Positions 1 to 5,310 of a DNA stretch of 5,354 nt are shown one piece after another. Below the pieces are notes generated by a model that saw only the letters and a program-made list of their open reading frames with translations, was not told where the DNA came from and made no database searches. The translations under genes were made by a program, and so were the position numbers. Positions within the stretch are counted from its first letter, which is position 1. Every line of letters starts with the position of its first letter. The DNA lies in assembly GCA_024413875.1 (NCBI GenBank), contig JAKSVY010000080.1:1-5354 (forward strand), in the 5' to 3' direction. This DNA comes from Bacilli bacterium. GTDB lineage: Bacteria; Bacillota_I; Bacilli_A; RFN20; CAG-826.

Positions 1-48
1 GACCTTCTGTACGTCAAACAGATGCTCTCCCAGCTGAGCTAAACATCC
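1..48 (-). tRNA. tRNA-Val, anticodon GAC (5' part, cut by window edge)
   Basis: Read on the minus strand from 48 down, the sequence folds as the first 48 nt of a tRNA. It shows a 7-nt acceptor strand GGATGTT (48-42), TA, D-stem GCTC/GAGC (39-36 and 27-24) around AGCTGGGA, and an anticodon stem TCTGT/ACAGA (22-18 and 10-6). The 7-nt anticodon loop is TTGACGT (17-11), and the start of the variable loop is AGGTC. The anticodon at loop positions 3-5 is GAC, which decodes the valine codon GUC. The T-arm and 3' end lie outside the window, so acceptor pairing cannot be verified. A consensus promoter lies directly upstream. Confidence 0.93.
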
Positions 49-84
49 AAACTGGGTTACACTCCTTTTGTTGAGTGCTTAATT

Positions 85-112
85 ATTATATTTAATAAAT
101 AGGATAAGTCAA
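85..112 (-). promoter_or_regulatory. Sigma-A-type promoter of tRNA-Val
   Basis: On the minus strand, TTGACT (112-107) is followed after 16 bp by a perfect TATAAT (90-85). Transcription would start near position 78, about 30 nt before the mature tRNA. The transcribed leader contains a small CACTC/GAGTG inverted repeat (77-73 and 64-60). The near-consensus boxes and placement fit a strong stable-RNA promoter. Confidence 0.75.
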
Positions 113-146
113 ACAAAAATTTGCAAAATAGTTGTAAATAGTTTTA

Positions 147-1088
147 CTAATAAACAATTTTATCAACGATTTCTGAAAGTACGATACTGTTAGAGTGGCT
201 CCATTCAATAGTTTCGATTTGTTTGTTCTCTATCGCTTTCTTGCATGCGATAAGTTCATATTCAAATCCACCTAATGGGCATTCGCAGTTAATTTCTTGG
301 ATAAGGTTATTGCTTAAGTCATAGACTTTAACTGATTTAGCGGCAGTTACTCTATCGATATAGATATATCCCTTATCACCATAAATCTTGATATCTGATG
401 GGCCGGTAGTTAAGGCATCACCAACACAAATAGCTTCTACATCACCATAGGTGAGCACTACTTTTTCATATACATCAACATCATTTTCTTTACGTAAATC
501 TTTTATTTCTACTTTATCTGGATTAAAACCAAATGTGCGTAACGCGAATGAAATTGGATATAAACCAATATCCATTACTGCTCCACCACCTAAGGAACGC
601 TCTCTAACTCTTTCTTTATGCATCAATGAGTATTCAAAAGAAGCTTCCATCTTTGTTACTTTACCAATAACACCACTACTTAAAAGATTATTAGTGATTT
701 CTCTAAGTGGCATAAATGCACACCACATAGCTTCTAAAACAAAGATGCCTTTTTCTTCAAATAATCGATAGACTTCTTTTGTATCTTTTGATGAGGTTGT
801 AAAAATTTTCTCACAGATAACTGGCTTATTATACTTTAAACACAAAAGCATATTGGCGTAGTGTTCTGAATGAGGTGTTGCTATGTAGATTAAATCAACG
901 TTTTTGTCTTTAGCGAGTTCTTCGTAGCTTCCATACGCTACATCAAAATTAAAATCAGCCTTAAAAGCCTCTGCTTTTTCTAGAGATCTTGATGCAACAG
1001 CGTATGCATTAAATCCTTCTAAAGCATTAATAGTGTTCGCCATTTTTCTTGCGATGTGACCCGCGCCAATAATTCCAACATTCATCAT
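147..1088 (-). CDS. Gfo/Idh/MocA-family NAD(P)-dependent oxidoreductase
   Basis: This is a 313-aa cytosolic protein of normal family length. The N-terminal Rossmann fold begins with GIIGAGHIA (residues 5-13, a GxGxxA dinucleotide motif), followed by ASRSLEKA (32-39) and IATPHSEHY (69-77). The usual EKP motif appears as CEKI (92-95) and retains the catalytic-type Lys94. EAMWCAFMP (119-127) and GGGAVMDIGLYPI (167-179, with Asp173 and Tyr177) are typical of the dihydrodiol-dehydrogenase-like branch. The family oxidises or reduces sugars, inositols and related polyols; the substrate here cannot be told. There are two adjacent ATGs (1088 and 1085), neither with a clear Shine-Dalgarno sequence; the second gives a more usual family N-terminus. 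It ends in tandem stops (TAG then TAA). It is divergent from the fumarase operon across 122 bp. No hairpin terminator is seen before the tRNA-Val promoter, so read-through into the tRNA is possible. Confidence 0.9.
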   Translation of the reverse strand: MMNVGIIGAGHIARKMANTINALEGFNAYAVASRSLEKAEAFKADFNFDVAYGSYEELAKDKNVDLIYIATPHSEHYANMLLCLKYNKPVICEKIFTTSSKDTKEVYRLFEEKGIFVLEAMWCAFMPLREITNNLLSSGVIGKVTKMEASFEYSLMHKERVRERSLGGGAVMDIGLYPISFALRTFGFNPDKVEIKDLRKENDVDVYEKVVLTYGDVEAICVGDALTTGPSDIKIYGDKGYIYIDRVTAAKSVKVYDLSNNLIQEINCECPLGGFEYELIACKKAIENKQIETIEWSHSNSIVLSEIVDKIVY

Positions 1089-1099
1089 AATTTAATAAT

Positions 1100-1117
1100 A
1101 TCAATAATATTATTGAT
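1100..1117. repeat. 18-bp perfect palindrome upstream of the oxidoreductase
   Basis: ATCAATAATATTATTGAT is identical to its reverse complement. It lies 12-29 bp upstream of the oxidoreductase start at 1088, within its likely core promoter or 5' leader. It could be an operator or simply AT-rich symmetry. I do not recognise it as a named regulator's box. Confidence 0.5.
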
Positions 1118-1140
1118 TTAAAAGTCTAATAAATAGTCAA
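1112..1140 (-). promoter_or_regulatory. Possible promoter of the oxidoreductase gene
   Basis: A good -35-like TTGACT lies at 1140-1135 on the minus strand. The matching -10 is uncertain: at 17-bp spacing the hexamer is the poor ATCAAT (1117-1112), while the better AATAAT (1114-1109) would need an unusually long 20-bp spacer. Both overlap the 18-bp palindrome at 1100-1117. Confidence 0.3.
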
Positions 1141-1148
1141 ACAATATT

Positions 1149-1165
1149 GAATAGTATTACTATTC
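1149..1165. promoter_or_regulatory. Candidate operator: 8-1-8 inverted repeat between divergent promoters
   Basis: GAATAGTATTACTATTC is a perfect inverted repeat with 8-bp arms and a single central T. It abuts the fumarase -35 box (TTGAAT at 1166) and lies 9 bp from the opposed TTGACT (1140-1135). The odd-centred geometry resembles 7-1-7 boxes bound by Fur-family repressors such as Fur, PerR and Zur, but the base sequence is not a clear match to any of them. The direct repeat TTGAATA (1147-1153 and 1166-1172) overlaps it. Confidence 0.5.
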
Positions 1166-1194
1166 TTGAATATTGCCAAATACACTTTTATAAT
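1166..1194 (+). promoter_or_regulatory. Sigma-A-type promoter of the fumarase operon
   Basis: TTGAAT (1166-1171) and a perfect TATAAT (1189-1194) are separated by 17 bp. Transcription would start near 1200-1203, only about 8-11 nt before the ATG at 1211. The in-frame TTG at 1166, which could be taken as a start codon, is therefore better explained as the -35 element. Confidence 0.7.
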
Positions 1195-1210
1195 AATTCC
1201 GGTATCAATT

Positions 1211-2041
1211 ATGAAAGAAATACATTTTGATCAAATTAGAGATAATGTTTCAAAGGCTATTTTTAATGCATGCCACAATTTAAATTGTTTCACTATGAAC
1301 AAATTAAAAGAGGCATATGCAAACGAAGATAATAAGCTTGCTAAAGAGATTATTAATCAAATCATTGAAAATGCTGAACTCGCTGAAAAAGAAACAATTC
1401 CAATGTGTCAAGACACAGGTATTGTTACTTGCTTTGTTACAGTTGGTAATAATGTTCATTTAAATTGTGATTTAGAAGACGCTATTAACGCAGGTGTAAG
1501 AGATGCATATGATAGATATTATTTAAGAAAATCAGTTGCGGATCCTTTAACAAGAGTTAACACAAAAGATAATACACCTGCTATTGTGCACGTTAAATTA
1601 GTTGAAGGTGATGATTTTATCATCAGAATTGCTCCAAAAGGTGGAGGAAGCGAGAACATGTCTGTTCAAAAGATGCTTAATCCTACTGATGGGAAAGAAG
1701 GAATTATCAAGTTAGTTACTCAAGCTGTTAAAGAGGCTGGTGGAAGACCTTGCCCACCTTTATTCATTGGCATTGGTATCGGTGGTAACTTCGAAAAATC
1801 TGCTCTTATGGCGAAAGAAGCTCTATTTGAAAGCGGTCGTTCTAGCAATCCAGAAATCGCTGAACTTGAAAATGTAATTAAAGACGAAGTTAATAAATTA
1901 GATGTTGGGCCTATGGGATTAGGTGGAAAGACAACTTGTTTAGATGTCTTTATTAAAACAATGCCTTGCCATATCGCATCACTTCCTGTCGCGATTAACA
2001 TTCAATGTCATGCGAATAGACATGAGGAGATTAAGTTATGA
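1211..2041 (+). CDS. Class I fumarate hydratase (Fe-S), alpha subunit
   Basis: This 276-aa subunit belongs to the oxygen-sensitive [4Fe-4S] hydro-lyases that interconvert fumarate and L-malate; the related L-tartrate dehydratase alpha subunit is hard to exclude. Key segments are PMCQDTG (64-70), KGGGSEN (143-149), GGRPCPP (177-183), GIGIGGNFEK (187-196), GPMGLGGKTT (233-242) and PCHIASLPVAINIQCHANRH (252-271). Cys66, Cys181 and Cys266 are the likely cluster ligands. His254, 12 residues before Cys266, matches the spacing of an active-site His in the Leishmania class I enzyme as I recall it. The start at 1211 gives the family N-terminus MKEIHFDQI. An upstream in-frame TTG at 1166 would add 15 residues, but it is the -35 box. 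No clear Shine-Dalgarno precedes 1211. It overlaps the beta gene by ATGA, so the two subunits are probably translationally coupled. Confidence 0.93.
   Translation: MKEIHFDQIRDNVSKAIFNACHNLNCFTMNKLKEAYANEDNKLAKEIINQIIENAELAEKETIPMCQDTGIVTCFVTVGNNVHLNCDLEDAINAGVRDAYDRYYLRKSVADPLTRVNTKDNTPAIVHVKLVEGDDFIIRIAPKGGGSENMSVQKMLNPTDGKEGIIKLVTQAVKEAGGRPCPPLFIGIGIGGNFEKSALMAKEALFESGRSSNPEIAELENVIKDEVNKLDVGPMGLGGKTTCLDVFIKTMPCHIASLPVAINIQCHANRHEEIKL
2024..2030 (+). promoter_or_regulatory. Ribosome binding site of the fumarase beta subunit
   Basis: GAGGAGA lies inside the last codons of the alpha gene, 7-8 nt before the ATG at 2038. It fixes the beta start and contrasts with the missing site before the alpha gene. 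Confidence 0.75.
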
Positions 2042-2535
2042 TCGATGTCACAACATTAAAAGCAGGCGATGTAATTAATCTTTCTGAAGTTGTTTATACA
2101 TCTAGAGATGCTGCACACGCTAGACTCAAAGATTTAATCGAAAACAATAAAGAATTACCTGTTGATTTCACTGATTCATTTATTTACTATGCTGGTCCTA
2201 CTCCAACAAAGCCAAATGGAATTGTTGGCTCAATTGGCCCTACTACATCAGCAAGAATGGATAAGTTTATTGATATGATGCCTAAACTTCATATTAAAGG
2301 AATGATTGGTAAAGGTCCTAGAAGCGAAAAGGTAAGAGAAGTTTGCAAAGAATATAAGATGGTTTATCTTATTGCTACCGGAGGATGTGGAGCATTACTC
2401 TCCAAAAGAGTAGTTAAATGTGAAGAAGTAGCCTTTAGTGACTTAGGCTGTGAATCAATAAAAAGAATGGAAGTTAAAGATTTTCCATTAATTGTTGCTT
2501 ACGATACATTTGGAAACAGTGTATTTGAAAAATAA
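2038..2535 (+). CDS. Class I fumarate hydratase (Fe-S), beta subunit
   Basis: This 165-aa subunit corresponds to the C-terminal domain of one-chain class I fumarases, slightly shorter than the roughly 180-aa members I know. It supplies much of the substrate pocket. Visible motifs are YTSRDAAHARL (20-30), IYYAGPTPTKPNG (49-61), GSIGPTTSARMD (64-75), MIGKGPRS (89-96), TGGCGALL (114-121) and a C-terminal YDTFGNSVFE (155-164). By spacing, Arg23, Thr69 and Arg73 correspond to the Arg/Thr/Arg set of the Leishmania enzyme's active site, and Lys92 to its nearby Lys; this is from memory of that structure. With the alpha subunit it would form the full enzyme in the cytosol. The start codon overlaps the alpha stop as ATGA, and a strong terminator follows 17 bp after the stop. 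Confidence 0.93.
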   Translation: MIDVTTLKAGDVINLSEVVYTSRDAAHARLKDLIENNKELPVDFTDSFIYYAGPTPTKPNGIVGSIGPTTSARMDKFIDMMPKLHIKGMIGKGPRSEKVREVCKEYKMVYLIATGGCGALLSKRVVKCEEVAFSDLGCESIKRMEVKDFPLIVAYDTFGNSVFEK

Positions 2536-2552
2536 TAATTTTATTTAACAAT

Positions 2553-2579
2553 AAAAGGCCAACTTGCATTGGCCTTTTT
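2553..2579 (+). terminator. Terminator of the fumarase operon, probably bidirectional
   Basis: A 10-bp perfect stem, AAAAGGCCAA (2553-2562) with TTGGCCTTTT (2569-2578), encloses a 6-nt loop CTTGCA. The plus-strand RNA ends in TTTTT. In the other direction the stem ends in CCTTTTATTG, so it can also stop minus-strand transcripts from the small frame at 2587-2709. Confidence 0.9.
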
Positions 2580-2586
2580 GCTTGAA

Positions 2587-2709
2587 TTATTCTTTGTTTT
2601 TTAAGATTTCTTGTGTTGTTTTTGCTTCTACATTCACTACCTCTGCAACTGCATCAGCCATCTTTTTAGTGTTACCACCTTTTGAATAATATCTAATTGC
2701 TGTAACCAT
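2587..2709 (-). pseudogene. Flavodoxin N-terminal remnant (40 codons)
   Basis: The minus strand encodes a 40-residue peptide beginning MVTAIRYYSKGGNTKKMADA. The pattern is that of a flavodoxin start: beta-1 (residues 2-8), the FMN phosphate-binding loop SKGGNT (9-14), then helix 1 (15-25) and VEAKTT (27-32). A whole flavodoxin is about 140-170 residues. Here a TAA stop follows residue 40, and the bidirectional fumarase terminator begins 8 bp beyond, so the rest of the fold is absent. A ribosome binding site-like AAGGGGGG lies 7 nt before the ATG, and a weak -10-like TATACT (2749-2744) lies upstream without a convincing -35. The start and frame are intact, so a peptide may still be made, but it could not hold FMN alone. 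It is most likely decay by deletion; a genuine microprotein is less likely. Confidence 0.6.
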
Positions 2710-2759
2710 TATTTAGCCCCCCTTAATAATTGTATGCAACTTAAGTATATAGATATTAG

Positions 2760-2783
2760 AAAAGACCGCTTAAACAAGCGGCC
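2760..2783 (-). terminator. Terminator of the large lipoprotein gene
   Basis: On the minus strand GGCCGCTT (2783-2776), loop GTTT, and AAGCGGTC (2771-2764) form an 8-bp stem with one G-T pair. TTTT (2763-2760) follows, then CT. It lies 17 bp after the lipoprotein stop. Confidence 0.85.
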
Positions 2784-2800
2784 TAATCATTATTTTTGGA

Positions 2801-4852
2801 TTAATATCTTACGACACTCTTGAATGAATCACCAGCACCATCGTAGCCAGTATATTCATCAGCAAATTCATCGTAATTAATTGTGAACTCTTTTGAATCG
2901 TTATAGACCCAAAGTGAACCAAAGCTCATCCATTGGAATTCTTCTTCACCAATGTAAGCAAAGCCATCATCTTGAACAGTTAATGTAATTTCTGTGTCAT
3001 CAGCCAAGACAATTTCATATGTACCAACCCATGAAAATACTTCTGGTTCTATATATTCTTTTGAAAGGTTAACGACTTGAACTTGGTAATAATAGTAACT
3101 ACCATCATCTGTCATAGGAGATGTATATAAAACAACAATATCACCTTTTGTATATTGAGTTACTACAACACCTTCATCTATAAATTGATTTGCTTTTGTG
3201 TAACCTGCTGATTCTAATTGTGAAGCATAGCCAGCAACTAATGAATCAACTTTATCATTTTGAATGTCAATGATACCAACAACACCTAAGTATTGTTTAT
3301 CATCATCACCTGGTACCATTGTATCAAAGAAGAATTCAACACCTAAATTACCAGTATACATTGGAACTTCCTCTTCGCATAAATCATAAACAGCATCTTC
3401 AAATGAATAGCCTTCTTCTGCAAAGGTGTTTTCACCAAAGTAGACAACTGGTTCACCATTTTCCCAAACAAAGACACCATTATTTACATTAACAGCAGAT
3501 CCTTGAGCAATATTAGAGTCTGAAACAAATGTATTCCAAGCGTTTCTTTGTACTTCAGAAGTAGTAGCATCAAAACGAACTGTAATTTCTACTTTTGCAC
3601 CACAGAAGACATAAGAGAATTTTAAATCATCTGTTGTGCCTTTTGTTTCTGAGACTGTTCCACCTTCAAATGTTAATGAGCTTAAGCTAACAAGAGCACC
3701 TGTGTAACTTGGTCCATATTTAGGAGAAGCAAATTCATCTACCCAATAGCCTCCCTCACTAACTTCATTAGGCCAGAGCATTAAATAGTCATCTTCATAA
3801 GCAACATCTTTGATATCCTTTACTTCAATGTGACCATTCTTAGCAGTAATTGTGCCAGTAAAGTTTGCTGGAACATTTTCATTGACTTTACAATCAGGGA
3901 ACTTTTCAGTTTCTGATGTTAAGAACGATGTATAACCAGCATCACTCCATAATGCGAGATATTTACCATCTTCACCAACATAGTCAACAGGACATGTGTA
4001 TTCGAAATCAAATTCAAGGCCTTCATATAAAGCTTCACCATTTCTGCTGATTTGCTTAATATCAGAATAGTCAGGTTCTGGAAGAGAGTCTAAACCAGCA
4101 AGATATTCAGTAACTGCTTCATCAGTAGTTGTGCCGATATTTGAGAATTCGAAAGTTGCCCATAATGCGTTAAGGTCAACTTCAGCCCCTTCGATACCGC
4201 CATTATATCCATAAAGTTCAACGTTATCTAACGAGCCATCATCTTTTAAATTAATAGTAACGCCACCTTTACCAAATCCAAACATTCCATAGCCGAAATC
4301 TGTGTTAACAGCACGTAAGAATGTTAAAATTTCAGTTTCATCATTTGAATGGTAAACATTTTCAGAGACTGCTTCATATTTTGATTCATCAAAATAATTT
4401 GTTAATTTGCTTGCTTTTAATAAGTCAGCATCAGTGAAATCTCTTCTACCGCCGAAATCAAAATAATCAAAGTTCCATGGACTTTCATATTCTCTATTGT
4501 TGTGATCAAAGTAATGATAATATTCACTATCGCTTTCAACCTTTACATAACCTGAAAAGTTTCCTTGGTAACAGTTAACAAATAAGCCATCACCTAAACG
4601 TAATTGTGGTGCGTAGTCTGTATCGTCGCTACTAGCGGTTACAAAGCTAACTGTGAAGTTAGTTCCAAACGAATCTAACGCATTTTGTAACCTTTCATTT
4701 TTTACTGGAGTTGTGTCTGAACCAGTGTTTGTGTCGGTAGCAGTATCTGTTCCAGTATTAGTGGTTGTATTAGAGCCTGAGCCCTTACCACATGCTGCTA
4801 AGCTGAATAATAATGCAACAGATAAACCAACTATAAGTTTATTGTTTTTCAT
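2801..4852 (-). CDS. Large acidic surface lipoprotein of unknown function
   Basis: This is a 683-aa protein. It has a type II signal peptide: lysines at residues 2 and 5, a hydrophobic core, and lipobox LAAC with Cys21 as the predicted lipidated residue. It should be anchored to the outer face of the membrane. Residues 22-50 are a low-complexity Thr/Asn/Asp/Gly spacer. The rest is strongly acidic, rich in Tyr and Phe, and looks mostly beta-stranded. A segment at about 62-94 (NFTVSF onward) starts the folded part. The last 76 residues (WVGTYEIVLADDTEITLTV onward) look like a small lipocalin-like beta-barrel repeat. Five further cysteines are scattered. No catalytic motif is recognised; a binding or structural role is only a guess. 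The start at 4852 is chosen because AGGAGG lies 9 nt upstream. The in-frame ATG at 4870 would place that site inside the gene and precede the signal peptide with charged residues. It is monocistronic, with its own promoter and terminator. Confidence 0.85.
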   Translation of the reverse strand: MKNNKLIVGLSVALLFSLAACGKGSGSNTTTNTGTDTATDTNTGSDTTPVKNERLQNALDSFGTNFTVSFVTASSDDTDYAPQLRLGDGLFVNCYQGNFSGYVKVESDSEYYHYFDHNNREYESPWNFDYFDFGGRRDFTDADLLKASKLTNYFDESKYEAVSENVYHSNDETEILTFLRAVNTDFGYGMFGFGKGGVTINLKDDGSLDNVELYGYNGGIEGAEVDLNALWATFEFSNIGTTTDEAVTEYLAGLDSLPEPDYSDIKQISRNGEALYEGLEFDFEYTCPVDYVGEDGKYLALWSDAGYTSFLTSETEKFPDCKVNENVPANFTGTITAKNGHIEVKDIKDVAYEDDYLMLWPNEVSEGGYWVDEFASPKYGPSYTGALVSLSSLTFEGGTVSETKGTTDDLKFSYVFCGAKVEITVRFDATTSEVQRNAWNTFVSDSNIAQGSAVNVNNGVFVWENGEPVVYFGENTFAEEGYSFEDAVYDLCEEEVPMYTGNLGVEFFFDTMVPGDDDKQYLGVVGIIDIQNDKVDSLVAGYASQLESAGYTKANQFIDEGVVVTQYTKGDIVVLYTSPMTDDGSYYYYQVQVVNLSKEYIEPEVFSWVGTYEIVLADDTEITLTVQDDGFAYIGEEEFQWMSFGSLWVYNDSKEFTINYDEFADEYTGYDGAGDSFKSVVRY

Positions 4853-4861
4853 AGATGTATT

Positions 4862-4867
4862 CCTCCT
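4862..4867 (-). promoter_or_regulatory. Ribosome binding site deciding the lipoprotein start
   Basis: A perfect AGGAGG on the minus strand lies 9 nt before the ATG at 4852. The upstream ATG at 4870 overlaps the same stretch (ATGAGGAGG), so it is not the likely start. Confidence 0.85.
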
Positions 4868-4891
4868 CATTTGTATGAAAATTTATTTATA

Positions 4892-4920
4892 AATATATAT
4901 GAAACAAACGCCATTGTTAA
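4892..4920 (-). promoter_or_regulatory. Promoter of the large lipoprotein gene
   Basis: On the minus strand TTAACA (4920-4915) and TATATT (4897-4892) are separated by 17 bp. Transcription would start near 4885, giving a leader of about 33 nt that carries the AGGAGG. A6T6 (4922-4933) sits directly upstream of the -35, where an A-tract or UP element would act. Confidence 0.6.
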
Positions 4921-4940
4921 TAAAAAATTTTTTAACCAGT

Positions 4941-4971
4941 AGTATATACTGCTTTATAAAGCGGTATTTTT
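4941..4971 (+). terminator. Hairpin with short T-run, terminator-like, built on abutting palindromes
   Basis: AGTATATACT (4941-4950) and GCTTTATAAAGC (4951-4962) are two perfect palindromes lying end to end. Across them, ATACTGCTT (4946-4954) pairs with AAGCGGTAT (4959-4967) around a TATA loop, and the T-run covers 4967-4971. This has the form of a weak plus-strand terminator, yet no plus-strand gene lies upstream. It could stop antisense transcription leaving the lipoprotein gene, or the palindromes could be regulator sites upstream of the minus-strand promoter. Confidence 0.4.
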
Positions 4972-4991
4972 CGACATTTTTTACATAAATA

Positions 4992-5020
4992 TTACGAAAA
5001 CTTTACCACTTAATTATATT
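4992..5020 (+). promoter_or_regulatory. Possible promoter of the truncated lipoprotein gene
   Basis: TTACGA (4992-4997) and TATATT (5015-5020) are spaced by 17 bp, predicting a start near 5027 and a leader of about 22 nt. In such AT-rich DNA other -10-like boxes exist, including TATAAT at 5033-5038, which lacks a matching -35. Confidence 0.35.
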
Positions 5021-5038
5021 AAATAAATTTAATATAAT
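5013..5038. repeat. 11-bp perfect inverted repeat before the truncated lipoprotein start
   Basis: ATTATATTAAA (5013-5023) and TTTAATATAAT (5028-5038) are exact inverse complements around a TAAA spacer. The repeat ends 10 bp before the ATG at 5049 and overlaps the likely -10 and transcription start. It could be an operator or a 5' hairpin next to the weak AGGG ribosome binding site (5041-5044). Confidence 0.5.
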
Positions 5039-5048
5039 GTAGGGCCAT

Positions 5049-5300
5049 ATGAAATCACTCAAAAACTCTATATTAAGTGTGGTAGCGTTAATTTGCTTAA
5101 CCACGTTAACTAATTGCCACGAAAACAAAGAAAATAATGAACCATCCACTCTTGTAAGCGTTGTTTCTATTTTAGATAAACCAATGGTTAATGCGAACGT
5201 TAATGTTTTTGATGACACTAACAATAATGTTTTAACTACAAAGATTAATGCTAATTTTTATGTAATAGAAAGAAAAGGTTTGATAAGATATCAAACCTTT
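5049..5300 (+). pseudogene. Truncated lipoprotein gene without its own stop
   Basis: From ATG 5049 the frame encodes a lipoprotein signal peptide beginning MKSLKNSILSVVALICL, with lipobox LTNC (Cys23, codon 5115-5117). A short polar spacer HENKENNEPS follows. Then VVSILDKPMVNANVNVFDD and NNNVLTTKINA look like the first strands of a CarboxypepD_reg or Ig-like beta-sandwich (the PVxNAxVxVxD...T pattern). Protein-like sequence fades after about FYVIERKG (near 5279). The frame stays open through the terminator hairpin at 5274-5300, then into the antisense of tRNA-Thr and off the window. The gene therefore seems to have lost its 3' part, joined to the terminator and tRNA junction. A weak AGGG lies 4 nt before the start. 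It is divergent from the large lipoprotein gene, 196 bp away. An automatic caller may report a roughly 100-aa or longer protein here; its tail would be tRNA antisense. Confidence 0.6.
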
Positions 5301-5306
5301 ATTTTT
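5274..5306. terminator. Bidirectional terminator between the truncated lipoprotein gene and tRNA-Thr
   Basis: AAAGGTTTGATA (5274-5285) and TATCAAACCTTT (5289-5300) form a perfect 12-bp stem with loop AGA. The plus-strand RNA continues ATTTTTAT. The minus-strand RNA leaving tRNA-Thr (3' end at 5311) continues CCTTTTCTTTC. The natural role is likely termination of the tRNA transcript. Confidence 0.85.
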
Positions 5307-5310
5307 ATAA

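Noticed and set aside
126..143. Tandem 8-bp direct repeat AAATAGTT (126-133 and 136-143)
   Set aside because: It is too short and AT-rich to mean anything without conservation.
451..771. Plus-strand open frame of 106 codons
   Set aside because: It lies wholly antisense to the well-supported oxidoreductase, has no family motifs and no ribosome binding site that I see.
1166..1210. N-terminal extension of fumarase alpha from TTG 1166
   Set aside because: The TTG is the -35 box of a good promoter, and family members begin at the MKEIH-type N-terminus encoded from 1211.
1720..2001. Minus-strand open frame of 93 codons
   Set aside because: It is antisense to the conserved C-terminal part of the fumarase alpha subunit; its Pro/Ser-rich translation is a shadow of that gene.
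4653..4892. Plus-strand open frame of 79 codons
   Set aside because: It mirrors the signal peptide and Thr-rich spacer of the minus-strand lipoprotein. The Val-rich run is what antisense of Thr/Asp/Asn codons gives.
4853..5048. Riboswitch or structured RNA in the gap between the lipoprotein genes
   Set aside because: The leader of the minus-strand gene is only about 33 nt and AT-rich, and the plus-strand leader is about 22 nt. Only simple palindromes are present and no known aptamer pattern is visible.
5003..5224. Minus-strand open frame of 73 codons
   Set aside because: It is antisense to the lipoprotein signal peptide and beta-strand segment at 5049 onward, which makes far better protein sense.
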